64,000 nucleotides of DNA from Stenopsyche tienmushanensis (lineage: Eukaryota > Arthropoda > Insecta > Trichoptera > Stenopsychidae): positions 1,178,001 to 1,242,000 of the forward strand of contig WACJ01000550.1 in NCBI GenBank assembly GCA_008973525.1, written 5' to 3'. The position numbers and the translations under genes were made by a program. Below, in pieces: positions 23,455 to 34,140 of this stretch (its first letter is position 1; every line of letters starts with the position of its first letter). The notes under the pieces were generated by a model, which saw nothing but the letters and a program-made list of their open reading frames with translations, was not told the origin of the DNA and did not search any database.

Positions 23455-26400
23455 ATGGCAAATCGCTATAACAGGAAAACAATGAATAACATGGGAGGAA
23501 ACCAACGTCGCTTCAACAACTACGACCGTGACAACTTTGAAAGGCCCCGCTACAATGTGAATCCCTGGCAAGGCGGCATCGTGCCCAATTCCGGAGCAAT
23601 AGGTCCAACTGGCACCACCGAAGCTACCATCGCTCTGGCAAACAATCTCATCAATAACATTCTACAATCTAGGCAAAACCCAATGCCTTCTCTTCTCGAT
23701 CTCAATGTTCGACGAGATTTTGGCCCTAACTATATGCGAGAAGATAGATATGGACCGAACAAAGTAATTAAGAGAATTTATTTTTCTCACATAAAAATAT
23801 TTAGTATCTGATGAATCAAATTACTAATAATATTTTTAATGCATTACAAATGCAATTTAATTTCCATTTTGTAAGAATTTATTCCCATCATTCTTACTTA
23901 TGCCTGATTTTGACGGTATGATTTCAGTTTTTTAATTTTAATATATTCAAATTTGCAATCTTTGTTTAAAAGTAAGAAGTTGTAATCATTTTTCTTTTGG
24001 ATTTGGCCAGATATTAAAAATATCATTGGTAATTTGGTTATTTCACAAGGTACAAACAGTAGAAATTGATGACGTTCATCATATAAAAGATTTTATTTAT
24101 GGTTAATGAAAAAAATATAGGTTGAATTATTAGACATTTTTGCTTAATATTTGATTATCAATAATTAAAAAAGAATTTCATTTGGAAATATAAAATTTGA
24201 CTGATACTTTTCCTATAAAAAGCTGTTTCTGATGCGACATTCAATATTCTTCAGTCATCTCGTTTTAATAGCATAGTATCAGACTTCACATTATTTATGT
24301 ATTTTGTTTAATTCCGAATTTAAACTTAATTGAATGGAACGCTATGCGACATGAAACTCGAGCATGTTTCTTGCTAAACAATAAGGATCATCATTACAAT
24401 TTCTTTATTTAAGGAAAGTATTTCCATATGTTCAATGTTTATTTGTGCCTGAGATTCCCATTCGCGAGTTCTGTTAGAACTTGCGTTTTCTCATTCGGCC
24501 TCTATTACTGGAGTCATTAATTTCCCCTAGATCGGTCGTAACATGCAAATGGGGGGACAAATGAACAGGCGTGTCGTATCTGGCGGTCGCAATGATCGCA
24601 TGATGAATAAAGTCCGTCGCCCCATGAGGCCGAACACCAACAACAAGCCAAAAACGGTTCAGAAAAATAATCAAGATAAAAAGGATACTTCAGAGTCGAA
24701 AGCTGAAAACGTTACAGAGAGGTAAGCTAAAGAATCTTCTAAAATTCTTTCCTCCTCTGAGTCAATTGCCATCTTCGCTGTGTTGCGGGCTCCCTGATTA
24801 TTTCTCTTTTAAACATAAGTATTATGTTGAATGCCTGCACATATTTTCCCATTCATATTTATATGATGTAATATAATTTATGTTGATCCTTAAAATTCAT
24901 GAAGTTTCTTTTAAGATTTACGACTCCAGGATGACCGAGCGAAGTACAGCTTTTCCAGTTTAAAATACATATAGTATAACTACAAGAGTAGTTTTGTCTT
25001 GTTGATTATTGAATTGAGTTACCTATTTTCCAATATTTTTGGAAAGAATTTTTATTTTTATTGGTTTTTTTAAGCTTAAGCATTTCTTGAAACTTTTGAG
25101 TTTTATTTTATTTTGAATTTTGAATAATCAATAGAATTATATTTGCACACATTTCTCTCGACTAATTTGTCGAGACTTGTTGTCATGAACTGCCAAATTG
25201 AAATAACGACAAGTATAAAAATATATCATTTCCTTTACAGATTTGTCAAATAAAAAAATCTCTTGGCTGTCCTTATAACTAAGATCCGTTATATGATATC
25301 ATTGGCTTGCCCTAATGACTTATTTTTTTAGTAGTCTCAAGAACCAGATTGAGTTTAACTTCATCGATGGAGATCTTTTGCAATCACATATATATAATTC
25401 CATTAAAAATTAAAGCTTTCAACGATTATTATAGCTTATGTGAGTTATTAACTCTGTATGAGGAGAGATTCATACGATAATTATTTAATTATAAGACGAG
25501 TTATTATATTTGGTTTGTTTGTATAATTATGTAACAGTCAAGAAATTTTATTACGCATTAATGTTATTTACTCACACAACGATATACATATCTAGTTTTT
25601 TTTTATGTTATCTCTATTTATGAATCTTAAAACATTACTGTTTTTCAAGAATTATTATTTTTTAATTCGAGGGCGATTCAAATATAACCTGAAATTTTGC
25701 TGTACAAATTTATTATCTTATTTTTCTACATAGTTCCCTTCATAAGAAATATATTAATACCGTTGGATAGGAAGTTTCTCAATGTCGTCACTGAAGAAAG
25801 AATGCGACTGTTCCGAAAACTAGTAGCACATCTTGAAATTGTTGCCCTTCTAATGCCTCTTTCAATGAAACAAACGTGTTAGTCGCATGGGGCCTAGTAT
25901 GCAAGTGGTCTGTATGCGGCTGCGCATTGTCATGCAGAAGAAGGATAAGTCGAATTGGTTTTCTTCGTTTTTTGTTACAAAGAGAAGCCTTAGCGTCAAT
26001 TCGCAGCTGGCTTTCCTCCAATCTATACTCGATATCATGTTTTCTGGGGTGTAGTGGTGGATCCATATTACATCACAGGTTACAATACCATAAAAAAAAG
26101 CCTCTCCTTCATAGCAATTCAAAAGTCGCTAAGAGATGTCTTTCCATGTATTATTTTGTTCCTTGCTGTGCTGACATGCAACCCACCTTGCTCGTATTTT
26201 TCCGTATTCCAATACAATGGTATGTACGAGTCCAACACTAATACTCCTTTCCGATGCAATCTTGGCTATTATGCGATTGCCCACTACTCTTACTCATGGT
26301 CCGAATGTTTTTCATGAAACTTTTGGGCCCAAACACTTGAGTCTTATTTAGAGCAGCATCACCAAATTGTGCAATTGTACAACAGGATGCTATTTCTCTC

Positions 26401-29188
26401 GTATGTTATGGCTGTGTGCGTAGATATCCCTTCACCGAGTTCCTAACCACTGATTCTCATGCGCTGCACTGCTCAAGTCGGCCTGTGATTAAAAAAAAGC
26501 AAAATTTTGGGTTGTATTTGAATGTCCCTCGTTTGAGATCCAATGTTGTACTAATTGTTCTTTTATAAAAAAAAACGTCTTAGGTCCCCGAGTTTACATA
26601 GATTGTATTTTTATTCCTTGAATTATATGGGAATGTATGACTTCGTCAAGCAATTGCCTTAATTTAAATAAAATGTTTAATACATGTTTTTAAAACAGGA
26701 TTTTTGGTGATCATATCACTTGCGTAAAGTTGAGGATGTTTGTGTGTTGCAAATTAAATTGATTTTATTTCAGGTTACAATTATGTCATCACTTCCTTTA
26801 TGTCTTGTTAGTTATATTAATGATGCAGCGATACTACAAATATTTTTGTGCCAGAGACATTTTCTCAATTATATAATTTTTCTATAAAGAGAACACCACT
26901 TCAAAGTGTGATACTTTAATGTCATTTTCTACAGGACCCAATTATTTTAACGTGTTTTTCCTGTTATTCTTTTCAAATCCTTCCCTCCTCCTGATCATAA
27001 TATGTTTAAACAAGGCATTCAGGATTCAGTTTGTTTAACTGTTCCGTCCGTGACTGATTTTCCTCATAATGGACAAAGTAATGAGCGTAATTATACATTC
27101 TATTTCTTCTATGCATGTTTATTTAATTTGAACATTTCAGTGCTGACAACACTATCTATCATATGGCACTTTATGGAAGTTTGTTGTTAAATGTAAGAAC
27201 ATATTAAAATAAGTGTTTCTAATAAGGATTTAATTCCTTTTTATTTAATATCTCAATTGTATCATACAAATGTGGAGGGGGGTTAAAACACGTATTAATG
27301 TGTTTTAATTCATTTTAATCCCGTCTTTATTAACTAATTTATTCCATATAAATAGTTAATGTCAATAAACTTAATATTTTTAGTCTCACATCTATTAGGT
27401 CGCTTAATAAAACATTTTATTTTTATACTTGGGTTGTATAATTTGTTCTGAATTATATAACTGGGTTTTTTGTATTAACTTTTTGCCAAAATTTGAAATC
27501 AGTGAGAATGCCGAAGGTGAAATCAAAGAAGAGAAACGCGAATGGAAACAGGAGAAGTCTGAATTGGACGACTCTACCGTGTCCAAGGAAGGAGAGGAGA
27601 AGAACGAGAAATCGGATGGTCAGAGCCCGCGGAAGAACGACGGTATTAAAACTGAATTTGATGGGATTGCATCCGAATTCCTCGAATGTCACATCTGCGA
27701 GAAGAAAATGTGGGACGGTCGTTCGTTCGACAATCATATCAAGGGACGAGTTCATAACATCATGATGGATAAGACAAAGCAGAGCTATCACATGACTGCG
27801 GATGCAATGCGTCAGGAGTTGAAGATAAATGAAATGAAGAGGACCAAGCGAGGATTTGTCCCGGGAGCTAAGAGAGTATTCTGCGCTATGTGTGATTTGT
27901 TCGTGTTTCATGCTGCTGCTCATAGACGCTCTCCTGGGCATCAGAAACTTAAGAAATATTTGCATCCATCGTGCAATACTTGCCGCAAAGAATTCCCCAC
28001 AAGGATAGAACTCGATGAACATCGCCTTACTGCACCTCATTTGCGTTTGCTTCAAGAAAAACAAAAGGATGTTCAAGCAAGACCCAAGCCAGAAGGTTTG
28101 TTTTTTAAAATTTAAACAAAATAATTTTAATTATTCATTTGATTTTTTATTTGAATTTTTATTTTAGTTGTAATGATATCGACACTCCAAGAAGAGTTGT
28201 CTCAAGTTCGTCCGATACATGAAATAAAGGCGAAGAAGGGAATTAAGAAGGAGGACGGTACTGAAACTGGTGAAGGAAATGCTGAGAAAGTAGAAGGCAC
28301 TGATGAAATTAAAACTGAGGATGGTCAAAAAGATGAATCCGAACAAGCTCCTGCAGAAGATGCAGTATTGTTGCTCGATTATAAAGAGGGTGATGATCTT
28401 ACTAATATGACGAGAGATAATTTGCCAAGATACCAAACTGACAGAGCCGTAGGGCCCAGCTACGTAACTGACTTTTCTTGTAAACACTGCACATTGTGCA
28501 AAAAGTACTTTGATACTGAAGAGACAGCCGAAGTGCATTTGAGGACATGGAAGCATTTCCAGTCTTACATAAGACTCATTCACTATAAAGGAAACTTCAA
28601 GGCTAACCAGGTTAATAAATATTGCTATTTTTAAATAATACATTGTTATATTTGATTTTTGATCGTTCTACTATACATACATTTGAATTTAGCAGGAAGG
28701 AGTTGGTAAACGTGATTTGGCCAGCGATGGCAATGCTGAGGAAGATGGTACATGGAAGCGTAGAAAGACTGATAATGATGCTGAGACTGCTGAAAATGAA
28801 GATGAGTTAATCAATGGAAATGATGGAGGTTTGATTTATTATTATTGCTGTTTATAATAAAATATTGGGCCAATAAATATCTATTTTAAATATAGGGGCT
28901 AAATACATCCTTTTTTTGATAATAACTGAGTATTTAACAATTTTAGATAGCGCTAATGAGGAGAGTATGTTAGATGAATCACAGGCAAATGGTACTAATG
29001 CTGATATCACCATAACTGGTGATGATGTTCCTGAAGATTCTATGGTACAAGAAACTGAGGAGGTACTCGATCAAACTGTTATGGAGTCTGATAATACTGA
29101 AATCGAACAAATAGAGAAGCCACGACCAGCTGCTAGAGGACGTGGTCGTGGTAGAGGGAATAGGGGGAGACGTGGAGCAAGAAATTAA
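23455..29188 (+). CDS. CIZ1-like C2H2/matrin-type zinc-finger nuclear protein
   Basis: Six coding exons join in phase: 23455-23763, 24531-24721, 27503-28095, 28168-28610, 28693-28828 and 28947-29188, giving 637 residues. The N-terminus is Asn/Arg-rich with RGG-like character. Three zinc fingers follow at about residues 229-251 (CHICEKK...H...H), 294-313 (CAMCDLF...H...H) and 324-346 (CNTCRKE...H...H). After an acidic Glu/Lys linker comes a matrin-type finger at about 472-494 (CTLCKKYFDTEETAEVHL). A basic GRGRGRGNRGRRG tail ends the protein, suggesting RNA binding. This finger order matches CIZ1, a p21-interacting nuclear-matrix protein linked to DNA replication, and insect CG8108-type proteins. 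Introns 1 and 3 hold transposon debris. A ZNF326-like protein is a less likely alternative. Confidence 0.85.
25788..26310 (-). pseudogene. Degenerate mariner transposase in intron 3 of the CIZ1-like gene
   Basis: Minus-strand pieces read SVGLVHTIVLEYGKIRARWV (about 26250), then GIVTCDVIWIHHYTPE (about 26090), then LLHDNAQPHTD (about 25940). These match mariner transposase: the H-T-I linker region, the first catalytic motif V-T-G-D-E-T-W-I-H-H (here the aspartate is kept in a CDV context), and L-L-H-D-N-A-R-P-H. Frame changes separate them, and sequence between the catalytic motifs is missing. Terminal repeats were not located. Confidence 0.7.
28691..28696 (+). promoter_or_regulatory. Tandem (NAGNAG) splice acceptor
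   Basis: The acceptor of the fifth coding exon reads TTTAGCAG|GAAGG. Use of the first AG adds one glutamine and the second omits it; both keep frame. NAGNAG acceptors commonly give paired isoforms. Confidence 0.55.
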
Positions 29189-31480
29189 AGTAGCAATTTA
29201 ATCATGAGTTGCGAATATAATTTGAATAGTAAAAATGTAACTTGATATAGTAAATAATTAAAATCTTGCAACAATGTTTAACAAATACCGTAAATGGTAA
29301 TTCAATCAGATAGTTATCTCATTAAAGTATTATTGCGAACGACGAAATGATTAGCGAAGATTTTTAGCAGTTTATTTTTGAAATGTTATATTTCTCTCGC
29401 TTGTTTACTGATTTTGTGTTTTAAAAGGCCGATCAAATGTCAATAACATTTAACAAAGCTGTGTTTTGAATTAATAACATGAGTTATAATAACACGGGGG
29501 TCACATTATTTGTACTAACTTGTGGTCTTGATTTTAGTAATTGTATCACGGATCGCCGATGAATTTATATCATCACAAACTTTGATGCCCGAAATCGGGG
29601 TGCATTTTTAGTTTTTTCTGGATTGACTTGACATTGATTTCTTTTGGAAGTCGCTGATTTTGGTATAAATCACTTTTATTTTAGTAATACAGTTTTCTTT
29701 GCATTCAATTAAATTATTTTCCATTCTGCCAGTTGCAAATTTTACTATTTATTATAAGAATAACATACATAATTAGGAGTGCATGTCTGTATAGAATAAG
29801 ATTATATATCTCTATATATATTATAGAATAGGGTGTTTTATAAACTTTCAAGATAATCACATGAAGAGATTCTTTCCCCTATTTTTTTTTATTAAGAAAA
29901 AAAAAATAATTGTGGTATTTAAGATTACATTTTCAGGTTTTGACTGCAAATATTTCTTTTAATTTTATAATAGAGGACAAATTTACTATTGAGTGTTTAC
30001 TATAGAAGTTATATATCGTAGCATCAACATATATGTGTACGAGCATACAATTTAGTGTGTATTGATTTAGATGTATTTAATAAATCATTACTTTTCATTT
30101 ATACAATTTTGGCTTAAGATATTTTGGATCAAAGTTTTTTGTGACAGGGTGTTAGTTAAATTTGTGTTCTAAAACACAAACCCTGCTATATTTTCTATTA
30201 GATTATCTTTGAAAAATTTAAAAATTATAAAAAAAGTGCTGGAAATGTTTATAAGCAGATTTCATATAGCACAAAAACATCATATGCTTGCTTTTCTTTT
30301 GGTTTGTAAAAACTCATTAGAGATATTTTTCATATGTAATTTTGAATTGGTGATTGGTGATAACCAAAGACTTACAGGTACAATGTTTATCAAAATTCTT
30401 GATATAAATATAATTATGATTCTTGATTATCGAGAATTTTGAGAGGTCGACTGTCTTTTTAACATAGGTAACAAATTATAATATTGAAAGCATTTTTAGC
30501 AAAAAAAAAAAAAAAAGTATAACTACATGTCGTGGATGTATTTTTGTTTGTGTGGTCGGTTTATTTGAGGTGTTTACTTCTATAGATTTATTCTGGGAAT
30601 CATGGTAACATCATTACTTTCTAGTGATTTTTTCTTTTTGCAGAATCACTTGTATTGAAAATGTTCAACGTGGAAACGAAGATTTAAAGCTTGCATTGAA
30701 GATAATTCTTTACATGAAACTAATTTTTTCTCAATAAACAAAACATTTTTCTCGATTAAATCTCAATTATTTTTCCAATTGTGATTAAATTTCACATTAT
30801 CACTTTTCATGAGCCAATATATACATTCCGCCACTTGTCACACACTACCAATTATAATTTTTAAATACGTATATTCTGAATGTGTAATGTTTAATATTAG
30901 TTAGATTTAAGGAATTTGAATTATTATCTTTTATGTATTAATCATTACAATTGCCACTAGAGTTACTAGTGTAATATTTTCAATATTTCTAATAACATTT
31001 TGTTGCACGAGTGAAAATTTCAGTTATTGTTCTCACTGTCTTATATTTTTTTGCTTGGAAAAGAGATTCTTATCGAACGAAATGAATGTGCTTTTTGGTG
31101 AATATGCATCTTTATTATAGGTGTACGGTGTCCATTGCAATTAATTATTTGGCATCTTTCCGATATGTGTAATTCAGTTAATTTAGAACATTCAGGGTAA
31201 TTAACGATCTTGAAAAAGTAGTAAGCCTTCCATGTATTGAAAATATATGTATGAACTACATAAAATATAATTTTATTGATAAGTCCAGATATATGTAATA
31301 AGTCATTTAAATATTTTGGTTTTTCCTTTATAATTTTAAGATTGGAAAATATTATTTTCAAATGTATTATGCATTGCATACTTAAATGCTTATGTATGAT
31401 TTTGCAATATTTGGTCAGAATAAATGTTTCAATAAATAGATACTGTTTTGTTCCTGTTAACTTTTCCAAGTTATCTATAG
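29189..31480. other. 3' UTR of the CIZ1-like gene, then gene-free sequence
   Basis: An AATTAAA near 29257 is a possible weak poly(A) signal. Beyond that is AT-rich sequence, with a poly(A) run at 30500-30515. A 142-codon minus frame (31041-31469) is the longest unassigned ORF, but it has AT-driven Ile/Lys/Asn composition and no recognisable motif. Confidence 0.35.
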
Positions 31481-31487
31481 CTTAAAT

Positions 31488-31620
31488 CAGAGGTTGGCGA
31501 TTTTTTTTTGAAAAGGTCAAATTGTAAAAATTCTCAACTCAACATAAAAAGGCCACGTTTTTGTAAAAAAACAAGGATATGTAGAAATCACAGTGCTAAG
31601 TTCTTACGAAATTACAGTTT
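31488..31620 (+). mobile_element. Possible hAT terminus
   Basis: CAGAGGTTGGCGATTTTTTT resembles hAT ends of the form CAGnGGTnGGCnA. No partner end or duplication was identified. Confidence 0.3.
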
Positions 31621-31889
31621 CTTACACAACGAGCTTTGCCATCACTAGTCTTAGTTTGGCACACATGCTGTGTTAAAATGAATCTATAAATGCAAGTTAA
31701 TTGCGTGGGTACTTCATATTTTTACACCCAATGTTTTATATGAAATGCAAAAATAATTTAAAATTTAATAGTGCGTTTTAATAAAACCTTAAATTTAAGT
31801 GAATCATTAGAAAGGTTAATGAAAATAGCTATATGCGAAAGCTCAATCTGTATCACATTAGACGGCACAGTTGAAAGGACTTTGAAATA

Positions 31890-32736
31890 TTGGTTGTCCC
31901 ATAAGTTTCTTTCGCAAATGAGCACAGATCTAATCATAGCCATGGTTGAAGAAAACCTGCGATATACTGTTCGCAAAATAGTTAACAAGTTAGAAATTCC
32001 ACGAACATCCGTCCATAGTCATCTGACAAAATTAGGCTAAATCAATCGTTCAAATGTGTGGCTTCCTTATGAACTGAATGACTCAAATAATCTTCAGCGT
32101 ATTTCAACATGCGATCGTCTTCTCCAACGACATAATAGCCAACCTTTTTTTAAGAGAGTTGTCACTGGAGATGAAAGTTTGATACTTTATGAGAATATCC
32201 AACATAAACGGTCTTGGACCAAGGGTACAGAAGCTTTAACTGTAGCTAAACCTGGCCTACATCCAAAAAAAGTTTTGCTATGCATTTGGCGGGACTGGAA
32301 GGGGGTAGTTTATTATGAGCTACTTCAGCAAGGTGAAACGATCAATTCAACAAAATATTGTATCCAACTAGACAATCTAAAGGATGCAATTGCCAGAAAA
32401 CGGCCAGAATTAGCGAACAGATGAGGCGTTGATTTTCATCATGATAACGCCAGGCCTCATGTGTCTTTGTTCGTCAGAAATAAATTATTATCATTTGACT
32501 GGGATGTTTTACCTCATCCTCCATACTCTCCTGATATGGCTCCTTCAGATTATTATTTATTTCTTTCATTGAAAAGTTCTTTACGTGGTAAAAATTTTAA
32601 TTCAAAAAATGATATAAAAATGTACCTTGATCAATATTTTGCCAACAAACCTGGGAAATTTTGACAAGAAGGCATGAGAGTTCCGGAGAGATGGAGAAAG
32701 GAAATAGAACAGAATGGATCATATATTATTCAATAA
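31890..32736 (+). pseudogene. Cecropia-type mariner transposase, N-terminally deleted, three in-frame stops
   Basis: One single frame from about 31918 to 32736 matches mariner transposase from the second helix-turn-helix (MVEENLRYTVRKIVNKLEIP) to the end. It includes VTGDESLILYENI, CIWRDWKGVVYYELL, FHHDNARPH and PPYSPDMAPSDYYLF. The second and third catalytic aspartates are 34 residues apart, the D,D34D signature. In-frame stops occur at 32038 (TAA), 32422 (TGA) and 32662 (TGA), with no frameshift. The left terminus TTGGTTGTCCCATAAGTTTC at 31890, preceded by TA, is fused to the coding region with about 65 N-terminal codons missing. The right terminus was not found. This is a recently dead or internally deleted copy. 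Confidence 0.88.
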
Positions 32737-32789
32737 ATCTTGTTAAAGTAATACAAATTATTCTTTATTTTTTTCTTAACACACTTCCA

Positions 32790-32930
32790 TCGGGTAGGGT
32801 ATTTGTACCGTTTACGTCGACTGGTCGTTATTGGTGGGAGAGGTATTTTTACCTTTTGCGTTGACTCTACTTTTATGGTGGAAACATTATAAATCATATC
32901 TAGTATTTATACCTTTTCCGCCGAGATCGA
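32790..32930. repeat. Three imperfect copies of a GTATTTnTACC-containing unit
   Basis: GGGTATTTGTACCGTTTACG, AGGTATTTTTACCTTTTGCG and TAGTATTTATACCTTTTCCG occur at about 32798, 32841 and 32901. Each is followed by a TCGACT-, TTGACT- or CCGAGA-like block. Spacing is 43-60 bp. The source is unknown; subterminal repeats of a DNA transposon are possible. Confidence 0.5.
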
Positions 32931-33391
32931 GATGGTTGTGAAAGCGCCTGTCGATACGTTCATTCAGGAGACCCTTCAACACCGAGCAAATGAGGTAAAT
33001 GTATGATACAGACGAAATGGATGTAACCCCTTCCTATGAATGGATATTGAAGAGGCCCATAGTTCTATAGTGGACTGTCAGTGGCTGCACTATGATGATA
33101 ATATTCACTTTGTTTTCATTAGTTTGGCCAATGACAGAGCAATTGACCATGCTCATTGATCTAAGATAAATAGCACCTGAGAGACGACGTGCCGCAAGTT
33201 GCGTTCTTAAGAGTCTATATTTATTCCATGCATTACAATATTGCATCACTATTGCCTCTAGAAACAACACCGATTCATGTTGGGCGATGAAAATGTTAAC
33301 GATGGGTATCGAGGATCAATCAAAAAACTATAGTTATAATGTAAATTTATTATACAAATGAATACAAACATTTTATATATATTTTGCTTAA

Positions 33392-33862
33392 TTATTTTTT
33401 AAACATGAGACTCTTTAGCGCATTGACATTGTTAATTAATTGTTGTCTTCTTTTCTTCGCTTTGGGAATACCTTTCTTCTTATTTCCCAGTTTCATATAT
33501 TCTTCATCTTGATCTTTAACAATAGTTTTATTAGGGACTTTGAGTATTCCTTTTAATTTTTTGTCAGATTTTTTCTTTTTTAATTTAGTTGGTTTATTTG
33601 AATCTACAGTTTCTTTGATAAAGTCAATTTTCTGTTTTAAGATTTCTTTTCTTATCTTTAGTTTTTCAGTTTTTGTTATTTGCTTCTTGATTCCAAATTT
33701 GTTTTTGATTGACTTGAATGATTTTACGCTAGCCAAATCAAAGTCTTTTGGCAAAAGCTGAGCTAATGATTGTGTTTCCGTAAAAGGCGTCGATGTCGTA
33801 TCAGTTTCAACGCTTTTAGATTGTGGAGCTTTGGGTTTCTTGTTTTTTCTTATTTTACCCAT
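33392..33862 (-). CDS. SLX9/FAM207A-like ribosome biogenesis protein
   Basis: This 156-residue, Lys-rich protein begins MGKIRKNKKPK. A central FGIKKQITKTEKLKIRKEIL followed by KIDFIKETV matches the SLX9/FAM207 core, where a K-K-E-K-x-K-x-R-R-E motif precedes an amphipathic helix. The C-terminus has KKKGIPKAKKRRQQLINNV, like the basic tail of fungal and insect SLX9, and ends KSLMFKK. SLX9 acts in the nucleolus in 40S subunit maturation and export. The ATG follows TTTTTCAG|G directly, so a 5' UTR intron is likely, with a donor (ATAAAG|TAAGTATG) near 34079. A TTTATT on the plus strand near 33345 supplies an AATAAA-type poly(A) signal downstream. The family call rests on the short core only. Confidence 0.65.
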   Translation of the reverse strand: MGKIRKNKKPKAPQSKSVETDTTSTPFTETQSLAQLLPKDFDLASVKSFKSIKNKFGIKKQITKTEKLKIRKEILKQKIDFIKETVDSNKPTKLKKKKSDKKLKGILKVPNKTIVKDQDEEYMKLGNKKKGIPKAKKRRQQLINNVNALKSLMFKK

Positions 33863-34079
33863 CCTGAAAAACTAAAAATAGTTCAAATCAAAATCAAAGC
33901 ATTACAAATATTTGTATAAATAGAATAAACACTATTTGGGTTATGAGAACCTTGTGGTTATAAGTGTCATTCTTTTATTTGGTAAACAACTTTAATTTCA
34001 TTTATGAAATATATCATAATGAATGATTTTAAATAATAATTGATTAAGTATAAATAATATATTTAAGCTTCATACTTAC

Positions 34080-34140
34080 TTTATACAACCTCAGCGATTC
34101 AATGAAACTAACCTCAAAACGTCAATAACAATGGTCTTAA
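34080..34140 (-). promoter_or_regulatory. Possible non-coding 5' exon of the SLX9-like gene
   Basis: Reading the minus strand, GAGGTTGTATAAA|GTAAGTATG gives a consensus donor at 34079. It could pair with the acceptor just before the ATG at 33862, implying an intron of about 210 bp. No transcript data support it. Confidence 0.35.

Noticed and set aside
27453..28076. 207-codon minus-strand frame
   Set aside because: It is antisense to the third coding exon of the CIZ1-like gene, whose zinc fingers make the plus strand the real one.
28164..28643. 159-codon minus-strand frame
   Set aside because: It is antisense to the fourth coding exon of the CIZ1-like gene.
31041..31469. 142-codon minus-strand frame
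   Set aside because: Ile/Lys/Asn-rich composition expected by chance in AT-rich DNA, no motif and no splice sites.
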